A DNA stretch of 64,000 nucleotides, taken from contig NZ_JACJSF010000040.1 in NCBI RefSeq assembly GCF_014698035.1, positions 1 to 64,000 of the forward strand, given 5' to 3'. Of this stretch, positions 1 through 8,738 are shown one piece after another (position 1 is the first letter of the stretch; each line of letters begins with the position of its first letter). The notes under the pieces are model-generated. The model ran no database searches and was not told the origin of the DNA. It worked only from the letters and a program-made list of their open reading frames with translations. The position numbers were made by a program, and so were the translations under genes. This stretch comes from Desmonostoc muscorum FACHB-395. GTDB lineage: Bacteria > Cyanobacteriota > Cyanobacteriia > Cyanobacteriales > Nostocaceae.

Positions 1-222
1 AAGATGTGCCGCAACTATTTTTTCTCGAAGCTCGACAGAGTATGACTTCATTTAAAAGTATTTATATTTTAATCTAGTGTACCTTATAACAGACGGAAGT
101 GCTGTATCAAGATAACTTTTTAAAGTATCCTATTTGCCAATTTTGCTATTTATATAGTTATTATTTTTAAAGTATCGATATTTAATCTATCGATCTGCTA
201 AATATTATCTTAGGGTGACTGC

Positions 223-1143
223 ATGACAGCCGAAAAAATTACATGGCTACGTACAACATTGCAATTTAAAGGTTCGGTCATGAAAGCAATCTACAAACAT
301 ATTTTATTCTGCGGAGCTTTCGGATTTTTGATTTCTCTTCTTTACCATTTTGAACTGCCTGTATCCCAACCGATTTTAGGAAGTGTTATTCCTAGTATTG
401 TTTTAGGTTTATTACTGGTATTTCGCACCAATACTGCTTATGAGCGATTTTGGGAAGGGAGAAAATGCTGGGGTTCTTTAGTAAATAACATCCGAAATCT
501 GGCCCGGCAAATTTGGGTATCTATTGACGAAATAGCTCCAGAAGATAAAGACAATAAAATTACAGCATTAAATTTATTGGTAGCTTTTGCTGTGACAACT
601 AAATTACATTTGCGAGGAGAAGCAGTCAATAGCGAGTTAGAAGATTTAATGCCATCTACTAAGTATAGAAAATTGAAGATTATGAATAATCCCCCCATAG
701 AAGTTGCATTTTGGATAGGAGATTATTTACAAGAGCAGTATCACCGCAATTGCCTTAATAGCTACCAGTTAACATCTATGCAAGAATTATTGAATAATCT
801 TGTAGATAATTTAGGTGCTTGTGAACGGATTTTAAAAACACCTATGCCATTAGCTTACGCCATTCATCTTAAGCAATTATTGTTACTATATTGTTTCCTG
901 CTACCATTTCAAATAGTGGAAAGTCTGGGTTGGTGGACAGGTTTAATTGCGGCTTTAGTTGGTTTTACAGTATTTGGGATTGAAGCAATCGGCTTGGAGA
1001 TAGAAAACCCCTTTGGTTATGATCCTAACGACTTACCTCTAGATGCGATTTGTGCCACAATGAAACGCAATATAGACGATTTAACTACTCTGACTCCAAA
1101 TACGCGATCGCATCCAGGAAAATTGACTTATGAAAAAAGTTGA
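223..1143 (+). CDS. Bestrophin-like (UPF0187/YneE family) membrane channel protein
   Basis: This 306-aa membrane protein belongs to the bacterial bestrophin family, whose characterised members form pentameric anion or cation channels. Hydrophobic segments lie near residues 24-43 and 50-67. They are followed by the family hallmark RTNTAYERFWEGR at 68-80, and a second pair of membrane segments lies near 215-255. The length matches the family (about 300 aa). The ATG at 223 is preceded by AGGGTG at a good spacing. It is probably transcribed alone. Ion selectivity cannot be read from the sequence; in cyanobacteria and algae, relatives have been linked to thylakoid ion or bicarbonate flux, which is only an inference here. 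Confidence 0.85.
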   Translation: MTAEKITWLRTTLQFKGSVMKAIYKHILFCGAFGFLISLLYHFELPVSQPILGSVIPSIVLGLLLVFRTNTAYERFWEGRKCWGSLVNNIRNLARQIWVSIDEIAPEDKDNKITALNLLVAFAVTTKLHLRGEAVNSELEDLMPSTKYRKLKIMNNPPIEVAFWIGDYLQEQYHRNCLNSYQLTSMQELLNNLVDNLGACERILKTPMPLAYAIHLKQLLLLYCFLLPFQIVESLGWWTGLIAALVGFTVFGIEAIGLEIENPFGYDPNDLPLDAICATMKRNIDDLTTLTPNTRSHPGKLTYEKS

Positions 1144-1261
1144 GATTGGGAATAACTTACAAGCCTTGGTTATAGCTGTCAAGTCTCATCTCTCCCTACC
1201 CTCCATCATGTTTCGCAGTACTATATAAACGCGAAACTATCTCTTCATTGGTGGATGTGCA

Positions 1262-2104
1262 ATGATGATGCCTGTACGTCAAACTTTATCAAAGCCTGAT
1301 ATCCAACTTTCTTACTTAGAGTGGAACCAAGGTCAAGAACCCTTGCTGCTGTTACATGGTTTAGGCGACCATGCTTTAGTGTGGTCTAGCTTAGGAGATG
1401 ACTTAGCAGCAGACTACCACATAGTAGCACCAGATATGCGCGGACATGGCGAAAGTACTAAGCCTGAGAGAGATTATACTTTTGAAAGTGCGATCGCAGA
1501 CCTCGAAGCACTTATGGATCATCTAGGATGGACATCTGCCCAGATTGTAAGTCATTCGTGGACAGGTAAATTAGCCGCTATCTGGGCAAGGCAAAACCCA
1601 AAGCGTTTGCGGAGTATAATTCTCGTCGATCCCATTTTCATCTGGAAAATGCCCAGCCTTCTCAGGCTAACTTTTCCGATGTTGTATCGCTTCTTACCTT
1701 TTCTCAAAAGCATGGGCCCCTTTGCCAGTCATGAAGAAGCCGAACAACAAGCACGGCAGTTAAAGCAATATCAAGGATGGAGTTCCTTGCAGCAGCAAGT
1801 TTTCCAAGCAGGAATAGAAGAAAAACCCGATGGTAATTGGGGTAGCAAATTTACTATCGCCGCCCGCGACGGGATTTTTGAAGCAGTTATGCAAGTGCCT
1901 GGTTTTACAATCCCCCTTGATATCCAAGCGCTCTTTGTCCAACCAGAACAAGGACTTAATCGCCAAGATTGGCAAATCCAGCCCTACAAAACCTATCTCA
2001 AAAAACTACGCATCTGCCAAGTTCCTGGCAATCACTGGCCGTTTTTGACACAACCAGAGGCATTTAACCAAACTGTTGCAGCTTTTTTGGCAGAACACAG
2101 ATAG
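1262..2104 (+). CDS. Alpha/beta hydrolase
   Basis: This is a 280-aa alpha/beta-hydrolase-fold protein with no signal peptide, so presumably cytoplasmic. The oxyanion-loop motif HGLGD is at 32-36, and PDMRGHGES at 58-66 is the usual loop after strand 4. The nucleophile elbow is SHSWTG with Ser99; it departs from the classic GxSxG because the first Gly is Ser. Likely acid and base are Asp123 (LVDP) and His258 (GNHWPF). The triad therefore looks complete and the protein is probably an active esterase, lipase or C-C hydrolase of unknown substrate. Three Met codons in a row at the start leave the exact N-terminus open by two residues. Confidence 0.85.
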   Translation: MMMPVRQTLSKPDIQLSYLEWNQGQEPLLLLHGLGDHALVWSSLGDDLAADYHIVAPDMRGHGESTKPERDYTFESAIADLEALMDHLGWTSAQIVSHSWTGKLAAIWARQNPKRLRSIILVDPIFIWKMPSLLRLTFPMLYRFLPFLKSMGPFASHEEAEQQARQLKQYQGWSSLQQQVFQAGIEEKPDGNWGSKFTIAARDGIFEAVMQVPGFTIPLDIQALFVQPEQGLNRQDWQIQPYKTYLKKLRICQVPGNHWPFLTQPEAFNQTVAAFLAEHR

Positions 2105-2256
2105 AAAATATCATTATTATTAGACGGGATTATCATCCGGCAACAGAAGAATGAATAGGAAGGATGTTTAGCGATAAGCGGCTACGCATCTGCGCTCCCC
2201 TTAAATCAGTTATTAGTTATCAGTCATCAGCGTTTAGTGATTATTGATAACTAATT

Positions 2257-2398
2257 AGGACTTACACCAAACTACAATGCTGTAGGGGTAATATCCTGCG
2301 GGTAATCCGTTGGAAAACTCGTAGATTAGCCGCTTTGCGTCTACATGAATTGCCCCTAGCTGAAAATAAGGGTTTTGGCTATTGTTTGCGTAAGTCCT
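2257..2398. repeat. MITE-like element with AGGACTTAC terminal inverted repeats
   Basis: The 327-bp spacer before the kinase gene holds a ~142-bp element. It begins AGGACTTACACCAAAC and ends GTTTGCGTAAGTCCT, near-perfect inverted repeats. Inside, a GTAGGGG...GCCCCTA half-palindrome resembles the 28-bp palindrome at 51901-51928. There is no coding capacity. Such AGGACTTACGCA-ended elements are common in Nostocales genomes (from memory of the group; copy number needs a genome search). Confidence 0.6.
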
Positions 2399-2431
2399 GC
2401 TGATAACTGTTAAAGTACGGATAAGCCACTC

Positions 2432-4318
2432 ATGAGCCTTTGTATCAATCCCGTTTGCCCTACACCAAATCATCCAAATAATGAACAAAACCGCTTTTGT
2501 CAAAGTTGTGGTTCCCATTTGGAATTGCTAGGACGTTATCGGGTGACGTGCCTGTTGAGTGACAAAACAGGGTTTAGTAAAGTTTATGAAGCATACGAAC
2601 AAGATACTCCTAAAATCCTCAAAATACTCAAAGAGGATTTATCAGGTAACGCCAGAGCAGTAGAACTATTTCAGCAAGAAGTAACTGTGCTGGAACAACT
2701 CAACCATCCCGGCATTCCTAAAGAAGATAGTTACTTCCAGTATCAAACCCGACATGGTTTAGTGTTGCATTGCATTGCAATGGAAAAAATCGACGGGTAC
2801 AACTTAGTACAGTGGCTAGAGCAGCAGCAGAATCGCCCCATTTCCGAAGACCAAGCTGTAGCTTGGCTAAAACAATTAGTGGAAATTTTGGATTTAGTGC
2901 ATCGTAAACAATACCTGCATCGAGATATTAAGCCATCTAATATCATGATTAGATCCCCCCTTGAGAAGGATTGGGGGGACTTGGTACTGATTGATTTTGG
3001 CACAGCCACTGAAATTGACAGAACCGACCCAGACCAACTTAGCAATGGTGACGGGATGACAGCACTTATGTCATCTGGCTACAGCGCTCCAGAACAAATG
3101 AATGGTCAAGCAGTACCGCAATCAGATTTCTTTGCTTTGGGGCGCACTTTTATATTTTTGCTAACGGGACACCATCCCCTAGATATGTATGATGTCCAGC
3201 AAAATGTATTGCACTGGCAAAATCACGCCATCGATATCTCACCCTTACTATTAAATTTAATTGATTGGCTCACAGCAGCAGATATAAAAAAGCGTCCGGC
3301 TAATGCCCAAGAAATTTTACAGCGCCTAGAACACATTGAAGAAGGCAAAAAGTTCTGCTCAGATGAAGATTCAACCCCACCTGTTGCGCCAGGTTCCCCC
3401 AAAGTAGAGGAGCCACTTGCAGAAGTGGAGGATTCAGAGCCAATCTCGCTGTTGTCGGAGCAGGAACCAGAAAATAGTATTCCTCCTGCCTCTGTTGTTG
3501 AAACTCAGCTAACAGAAACTACTCCTGAAAATATTAATTTAGTAATTGATTTGAACACAGAAGATTTGTCCCCGCAAATTCCTAAAACTTTATCATCCCC
3601 ACAGAAAGAGCCAGAAGAAGTACCACTATTGAAATTTTTTGCAGGGTTGCTAGTGATATTAGGATTACTTAGTATAGTGGCTTTAGCAATGCGAAACTCA
3701 AAATTTCTTGTGAATTCAAATTATGGTCAATCTCCCGAAAAGAGAGGTAAGATTGATTATTTTTCTTATCAAGAAGGTAGAGATAGCCAGGGGAGGAGAG
3801 CCGAATTTAATATAGCTGTTTTATCACTAGAATATAAATGGCTTTTAGGTAGCAATTTTCAAATTAAATATAATGATGAAATTATTAGTATAGACCTTTT
3901 AAAGTTGAACTTAGAACAAGAAGGGATACAAAAGATAATGGATGAACCCAGAGAAATTATCTCTGTAGGTACAGTTGCTTGTAAGGGTAATATAGCAGTT
4001 CAACAGCGAATGGCTCTAGAACGTTCTAAACAAATTCAATTTTTAGTCAAAAAATTATTTATTAATACACCAAGCGTCAAAGGTTATAGGATATTAAATT
4101 TAGGACAATTTCAACGGAGTAATTGTCAGGCAAATCAGGATTTAACTACATATCAGAGAAGTATTATAATTATTGGTGTGAAAAATAAATCCGCAGGTGT
4201 CATTCTCGATGAAGCACTACGGGATAGGTTAGAAAAGAAACCTTTTGCTGATTTTAAGTTAGAAGATTATTCCTTGGGGACGGCAGAAAACTTTAGGACG
4301 ATACCAAGTAATTTATAA
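2432..4318 (+). CDS. Membrane-anchored Ser/Thr protein kinase with N-terminal zinc ribbon
   Basis: This 628-aa kinase starts with a four-Cys zinc ribbon (Cys4, Cys9, Cys23, Cys26), a common front end of cyanobacterial Pkn2-type kinases. The kinase domain spans about 34-300: Lys61/Lys64 in the ATP-binding strand, HRDIKPSN with catalytic Asp165, DFG at 188-190 and APE at 219-221. The glycine loop is degenerate (SDKTGFSKVYEA). An acidic, Pro-rich linker (310-395) leads to one membrane helix at 401-420. A C-terminal domain of about 200 aa, predicted to lie outside the cytoplasm, follows; it has a VGTVACKGN...RMALERSKQ pattern that recalls OmpA-like domains. The kinase should thus couple an envelope signal to cytoplasmic phosphorylation; substrates are unknown. 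A short palindrome-rich stretch encodes SPLEKDWGD just before DFG. Confidence 0.9.
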   Translation: MSLCINPVCPTPNHPNNEQNRFCQSCGSHLELLGRYRVTCLLSDKTGFSKVYEAYEQDTPKILKILKEDLSGNARAVELFQQEVTVLEQLNHPGIPKEDSYFQYQTRHGLVLHCIAMEKIDGYNLVQWLEQQQNRPISEDQAVAWLKQLVEILDLVHRKQYLHRDIKPSNIMIRSPLEKDWGDLVLIDFGTATEIDRTDPDQLSNGDGMTALMSSGYSAPEQMNGQAVPQSDFFALGRTFIFLLTGHHPLDMYDVQQNVLHWQNHAIDISPLLLNLIDWLTAADIKKRPANAQEILQRLEHIEEGKKFCSDEDSTPPVAPGSPKVEEPLAEVEDSEPISLLSEQEPENSIPPASVVETQLTETTPENINLVIDLNTEDLSPQIPKTLSSPQKEPEEVPLLKFFAGLLVILGLLSIVALAMRNSKFLVNSNYGQSPEKRGKIDYFSYQEGRDSQGRRAEFNIAVLSLEYKWLLGSNFQIKYNDEIISIDLLKLNLEQEGIQKIMDEPREIISVGTVACKGNIAVQQRMALERSKQIQFLVKKLFINTPSVKGYRILNLGQFQRSNCQANQDLTTYQRSIIIIGVKNKSAGVILDEALRDRLEKKPFADFKLEDYSLGTAENFRTIPSNL

Positions 4319-4354
4319 AATATATAGCAAAGTATATCAGTCTATAGGTTTGGT

Positions 4355-4395
4355 CAATCATAATATATCGCCACTTTAGTAATTATGATTGTTTA
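4355..4395. terminator. Candidate bidirectional terminator hairpin
   Basis: CAATCATAAT (4355-4364) pairs with ATTATGATTG (4382-4391), followed by TTTA. It lies between the convergent kinase and ABC permease genes. The 17-nt loop makes it a moderate candidate. Confidence 0.4.
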
Positions 4396-5181
4396 TGCTC
4401 CCATCCCAGAATACCTCCTCAAACCCGCACGCCAAAGGAAGCGATTCAGACCCAAAAACACTAATATCCAACCAAACATTGACCAAAATCCTCGCCCTAT
4501 ATCCACAGGTAGCCCTACCAAAAGACTCGCAGGAAAATCAATCAAATACGGAAAAGGCGTAAACATTACTATTGCCCGCACAGATTCTGGAAAAACCTCT
4601 AAAGGTGCTATCAAACCAGATAAAAATAGATAAAACAACAACCAAAAGTTTTCTAAAGCACTAGCCCGTTCTGTCCAAAAAGCAAACATGGCAAAAGTGT
4701 ACTGAATTGTAAACCGCAAAGTAAAAGCTAGCACCACCGCCAATGTAAACAGCAAAAATCTACTCAAACTTGGTACCCAAAAAGCCTGGGGATAAAGAAT
4801 AAAAAATAATCCCACTAATAAAAAAGCAAACGATAGCCTAGCAAATCTTTCAGAAATATGCCCGGCAACATGATGCCATACTGGGTCGAGTGGTTGTAGC
4901 AATTTGGGCGAAAGCTTGCCTTCCACAACCTCTTTTTCAAAGTCCCAAATTACCCAAACAACTGTTAATTGTCTAACGATGAAAACCGTGATAAAGTAAC
5001 GGGCAAAATCCACAGGTGATAGCCCAAATTGCCCACCTTGTGCTGCTTGTATCCAGATACCCATGAGGATAATCGGCAAAGACCCAGCCAAAACCCATAA
5101 AATTAGTTCTGCTCGATACTCAACCATATAGGCGTAATATACTGACAGCAAAGTTAGGGCTTTTCTAATCATCTTTTTCAT
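4393..5181 (-). CDS. ABC-2 type transporter permease (DUF990-like)
   Basis: This 262-aa integral membrane protein has about six hydrophobic helices, for example residues 29-48, 106-128 and 132-155, and a C-terminal one near 235-252. It belongs to the ABC-2 permease class, closest to the DUF990 group that works with an ATPase of the type encoded directly upstream. The gene follows the ATPase with a 47-bp gap on the same strand, so they are almost certainly co-transcribed and form one exporter. Related loci usually have a second permease gene; none is adjacent here, so the partner may be elsewhere or the permease may be a homodimer. The substrate is unknown. Confidence 0.85.
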   Translation of the reverse strand: MKKMIRKALTLLSVYYAYMVEYRAELILWVLAGSLPIILMGIWIQAAQGGQFGLSPVDFARYFITVFIVRQLTVVWVIWDFEKEVVEGKLSPKLLQPLDPVWHHVAGHISERFARLSFAFLLVGLFFILYPQAFWVPSLSRFLLFTLAVVLAFTLRFTIQYTFAMFAFWTERASALENFWLLFYLFLSGLIAPLEVFPESVRAIVMFTPFPYLIDFPASLLVGLPVDIGRGFWSMFGWILVFLGLNRFLWRAGLRRYSGMGA

Positions 5182-5228
5182 TTATAGTGCATTCTCCCCT
5201 CGGCAACTCTATATTCTGGCAGCGATCG

Positions 5229-6209
5229 CTACACAACACCTGCCTGAAAAACTCGCCCAATTACTTCTTCTACAGGCGGTTCAGTAACAGTTAAATCAAT
5301 TACCTCCAAATCCGTCAAAATCTTAGATACCGTGCGGGTAAGCACCTCTCTAGATACCATAAAATGCACCGATCGCCCTTCTAAGAGTTGCACATCCCCG
5401 TATGTCATAAGTTTTTCCATTGGTAGAGGTTGGGCTAATTCTATATGGACTTCTCGGTAAGGAGCAAAACGTTCTAGTAGTCCATCTAAACTACCGTCAT
5501 ACATCAGGCTTCCTTGGTGAATCAACAGCACTCGTTGACACAAAGCTGTAATATCAGCCATGTAGTGACTCGTCAACAGCACTGTAGCCTGATAACGCTG
5601 ATTGTAGTCGCGCAAAAAATCGCGTACCGCCACCTGAGCATTTACATCTAGTCCCAAAGTCGGTTCATCTAGGAACAATACATGGGGACGATGCAAAAGT
5701 GCTGCTAGCAATTCTGCCTTCATCCGCTCACCCAAAGATAGCTTCCGTACCGGTTGGGTCAGTTTGCCTTCTAGGGAAAGCATCTCTGTTAATTCTCCTA
5801 CCCGCCGTTGGAACTCTTTATCAGAGATGTTGTATACAGCAGCATTAATTTTCAAAGAATCCAGCGCTGGTAAGTCCCAAATTAGCTGCTGCTTTTGCCC
5901 CATCACCAAGGTAATTTTTTGCAAAAATGCTTCTTTACGCTGAAACGGAATTTGTCCAGCTACTGTGACTTTACCGCTAGAGGGATGAATCAGCCCCGTG
6001 AGCATTTTTAGTGTGGTGGTTTTTCCAGCACCATTTGGGCCCAAAAACCCCACTACTTCACCGGGGGCAATTTCAAAGGAAACATCCTGAACTGCCTTAA
6101 TTGAGCGGTAGGTGCGGCGGAAAAGATGGGTGATTGTTCCTTTAATACCTGGGCTTTTAACTGCGACTGGATAAGATTTACTCAGATTTTTAGCAACGAT
6201 GATTGACAT
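5229..6209 (-). CDS. ABC transporter ATP-binding protein (exporter type)
   Basis: This 326-aa nucleotide-binding subunit has Walker A GPNGAGKTT at 58-66, signature LSLGE at 157-161 and Walker B VLFLDEP at 177-183. The ABC signature is the LSLGE variant often seen in ATPases paired with DUF990 permeases. About 85 residues beyond the ATPase core form a C-terminal regulatory or substrate-related domain, as in NatA/CcmA-type exporters. I start it at the ATG at 6209; a GTG at 6245 would add 12 residues that do not match the family. It is the first gene of a two-gene operon with the permease downstream. Substrate unassigned. Confidence 0.9.
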   Translation of the reverse strand: MSIIVAKNLSKSYPVAVKSPGIKGTITHLFRRTYRSIKAVQDVSFEIAPGEVVGFLGPNGAGKTTTLKMLTGLIHPSSGKVTVAGQIPFQRKEAFLQKITLVMGQKQQLIWDLPALDSLKINAAVYNISDKEFQRRVGELTEMLSLEGKLTQPVRKLSLGERMKAELLAALLHRPHVLFLDEPTLGLDVNAQVAVRDFLRDYNQRYQATVLLTSHYMADITALCQRVLLIHQGSLMYDGSLDGLLERFAPYREVHIELAQPLPMEKLMTYGDVQLLEGRSVHFMVSREVLTRTVSKILTDLEVIDLTVTEPPVEEVIGRVFQAGVV

Positions 6210-6272
6210 ATTTTTTATATTAGAACCACGGATGTATACAGACACACGTAAATCATCGGTGTTTAACTAAAC

Positions 6273-6394
6273 AGAATTCAAGAGTCAGGAGTCAGAATGG
6301 ACTAAACCCTAGCTATCCGCTAACAGAATTGAATTTTGACCAATAAAGTGGATAGCGAGTGAGAGTTTTTTTGATTCTGACTTCTGGATTCTTC
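6273..6394. repeat. Small inverted-repeat element, copy 1 (GTCAGGAGTCAGAAT family)
   Basis: The element starts AGAATTCAAGAGTCAGGAG and ends GATTCTGACTTCTGGATTC, inverted ends of about 24 bp. Internally it has AGCTATCCGCTAACAG and, inverted, GTGGATAGCG. A second copy with the same order of motifs is at 17263-17456. It sits between the divergent ABC ATPase gene and the purine-rich arms. No coding capacity. Confidence 0.65.
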
Positions 6395-6457
6395 TACTGT
6401 GGTTCCAAATAGGAAAGTAGGGATTTTCGGCAGTGACATATCATGATTGACTGTGAT

Positions 6458-6662
6458 GAAGAAAGGGAAAGGGGAAAAGGGGAAAGGGGAAAGGGAACCC
6501 CATACTTAAAAGCAGGGGTTTCAAATATAGACACTGCTAAGTTATCGCACTACGTGCCTTAAAAATCTTGTTTTTTTATTCTCCATATTTAAAAATAGGG
6601 GCTTCATACCTTTTATTAGTGTATTGCCCTTTCCCCCTTTCCCCTTCCCCTTTTCCCCTTCT
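6458..6662. repeat. Paired purine-rich and pyrimidine-rich arms
   Basis: A GAAGAAAGGGAAAGGGG-type tract (6458-6496) is answered by CCCTTTCCCC...TTTTCCCCTTCTT (6628-6662), so the two can pair. The middle ~130 bp is AT-rich and holds nothing recognisable. The pair lies just beyond the stop of the AarF-like gene and completes the 482-bp spacer. Confidence 0.5.
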
Positions 6663-6691
6663 TGGTGGGCATTATGCACAACACATAGACT

Positions 6692-8338
6692 TTACCGCAA
6701 ACGTCCCGATCGCAATGTACTGATAATTAACCACAAACCCAATAAGCTAGCAACGGCAAACAGGGTGGTGCTTAAAAAAGATAGCTGGCTTGTCTGCGCT
6801 CTGGTGGAAATAATTGCTGCACCCATAATCAGCGAACCCACTAGTATGCTAAAAGATAGTCGGTTAGCAGCATCGTCCATAGTGCGCCGCACGCCATCTA
6901 AACCCCGCAGCGATAGATTCCACTGTAAGGTTTCTGAGGTAACTCGGTCTAATAGCAGTTCTATTTGGCGAGGAGATTGGAGAGACAGACTTTTAATATC
7001 TAAGGCTGTCCGTAATAGCGATCGCACTGGATTATCGCCCAATAATTGCCGACGAAACAAGTCTGTAATTAATGGTTTAACTTCATCGAAAAAATTAAGC
7101 TCTGGGTTGAATGTCCGCGCTACACCCTCTAGATTTGCTAGGGTTTTGGCATACAAACCCATATTGCTAGGTAATCTAATTTTATTGTTACGCGCAACTT
7201 GTAAAACTTCATAAATTATCTGACTGAAGTTGATTTGCGTTAAGCTGACATTGTGATACTTTCGCAACATGCGATCGTAATCATTTTCTAACCGTGACAA
7301 AATAACTGGTTGAGCAGAATCTGATAGCTGCAAAGTTAACTGAGCGCACCTTTGAGCATCTAAATCAACGATCGCTAACAACATCTCTGTTAATATCTGC
7401 TGTGTGCGGGGATCAAGTCTTCCCACCATGCCACAGTCTAAGAGAGCAACCCGTCCATCTGTAAGATAAAACAAGTTTCCTGGATGGGGATCGGCGTGAA
7501 AAAAGCCATCAATATATAGTTGCTGAAAAAATACCCGAAATAACAAAGTAGTTATTTCTTTACGCTCTACGGCAGGGTCTTTACCATTATTGTTATTGTT
7601 TAAATCCGCCGACAAGAATGGTACTCCATCTAACCATTCCATCACCAGTAATTTTTCTGTAGTCAATTCCCAGTTAATCTCTGCAACCACTATTTGCGTG
7701 GGATCAAACCAGCGACTTTTAGATAAGTTGCGCCGCAGTTGGTCTGTAAAACCCGCTTCCCGTGTAAAATCTAACTCGGCTTCTAGGGCTTTGGTGAATT
7801 CTTCAGCGATGGATTTGATTTCGTAGGTTTGCCCAAATTCAGTCCGCGCCACTAAATCGGCAATACCTTGAATTAAAGCAATATCTTGGGCAATAGTCAG
7901 ATCAATTCCCGGACGTTGTACTTTCAAAGCAACTTCTCGACCATCTGCTAATGTAGCGCGATGTGTCTGGGCAATTGATCCCGCCGCTACGGGGATCGGG
8001 TTAACTATCTTGAAGGTTTCTGCTAGTGGACGTTTTAATTCTTTGCGAAGGATTATTTCTATTTCTGACCAAGGAACTGGTGGTACTTCGTCTTGTAAGG
8101 TTGATAGTTCCTCAATGTAGGAGGCGCTGAGTAAATCTGGACGGGTAGAAAGTAGCTGTCCAAGTTTAACGTAAACTGGCCCCAAGTCTACCAGGATATT
8201 TTTTAAAACCGCAGGTGTAGGTAACTGTGGTTCATCAGCTTTGCCACCAGTGAGTAACCTTCGCATATAGTCCCAACCATTGCGAAGGAATACTTCAAGA
8301 ATTTCTCGTTGACGGGGAACAGTTTGGGTGAGGAACAT
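6692..8338 (-). CDS. AarF/ABC1/UbiB-family atypical kinase
   Basis: This 548-aa protein belongs to the ABC1/UbiB kinase-like family, which in bacteria, mitochondria and plastids supports quinone and isoprenoid-lipid metabolism through ATPase activity. Visible hallmarks are the family-specific KLGQLLSTRPD near the N-terminus, the ATP-site lysine in ALKVQRPG, GFFHADPHPGNLF and the metal-binding LLDCGMVGRLD. Two hydrophobic helices at the extreme C-terminus anchor it in a membrane, as in UbiB. The ATG at 8338 is preferred to a TTG at 8356. In cyanobacteria, relatives are thought to act in plastoquinone or tocopherol homeostasis and stress; the actual lipid is not shown. It may be cotranscribed with the yidD-like gene 30 bp upstream. 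Confidence 0.88.
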   Translation of the reverse strand: MFLTQTVPRQREILEVFLRNGWDYMRRLLTGGKADEPQLPTPAVLKNILVDLGPVYVKLGQLLSTRPDLLSASYIEELSTLQDEVPPVPWSEIEIILRKELKRPLAETFKIVNPIPVAAGSIAQTHRATLADGREVALKVQRPGIDLTIAQDIALIQGIADLVARTEFGQTYEIKSIAEEFTKALEAELDFTREAGFTDQLRRNLSKSRWFDPTQIVVAEINWELTTEKLLVMEWLDGVPFLSADLNNNNNGKDPAVERKEITTLLFRVFFQQLYIDGFFHADPHPGNLFYLTDGRVALLDCGMVGRLDPRTQQILTEMLLAIVDLDAQRCAQLTLQLSDSAQPVILSRLENDYDRMLRKYHNVSLTQINFSQIIYEVLQVARNNKIRLPSNMGLYAKTLANLEGVARTFNPELNFFDEVKPLITDLFRRQLLGDNPVRSLLRTALDIKSLSLQSPRQIELLLDRVTSETLQWNLSLRGLDGVRRTMDDAANRLSFSILVGSLIMGAAIISTRAQTSQLSFLSTTLFAVASLLGLWLIISTLRSGRLR

Positions 8339-8368
8339 TTTTGTAAATAACTGCAAAGACGCAGGGAG

Positions 8369-8656
8369 TTAAAGAGGTAAACAACAGGGGATGACAATAC
8401 AACGGAAGTTGGCTTTAGCTTTTAAAGTTTTGCTAGCTGCGCCACAGCCTTGGAATCTTTTTATGGATGATTGTACGGCTTCGTGGAGTTTCTGTTCACT
8501 TAGCATTCGTTTGACGTAATTAGAGCAGGAATCCCCACCGTGTAATAAGCGATGGGAACAACTAAATCCTTTGGAAGGAGAAATATATTTTTGATAGGCT
8601 GTAATAGACTCGATTGCCATTGTCTTGGCGAGAGGCTCAAAGCTAATAATGTTCAT
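8369..8656 (-). CDS. yidD: Membrane protein insertion efficiency factor YidD-like
   Basis: This 95-aa protein has the YidD core: AYQKYISPSKGFSCSHRLLHG, then DSCSNYV with its conserved Cys, and a second Cys cluster in the C-terminal half. YidD is a small peripheral membrane protein that helps YidC and SecYEG insert inner-membrane proteins. The N-terminal ~12 residues may be extra; an ATG at 8620 gives the start more usual for the family. The gene sits 30 bp upstream of the AarF-like gene on the same strand. The C-terminal tail, ending IVIPCCLPL, is longer and more hydrophobic than in enterobacterial YidD. Confidence 0.8.
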   Translation of the reverse strand: MNIISFEPLAKTMAIESITAYQKYISPSKGFSCSHRLLHGGDSCSNYVKRMLSEQKLHEAVQSSIKRFQGCGAASKTLKAKANFRCIVIPCCLPL

Positions 8657-8738
8657 AACTGTCAGATAAAATAACAGACAGTCAAGTTATAATAGGAAAA
8701 CAGACTTTTTAGCCTCTGCCAAGGGTTCTAACTTTCTT

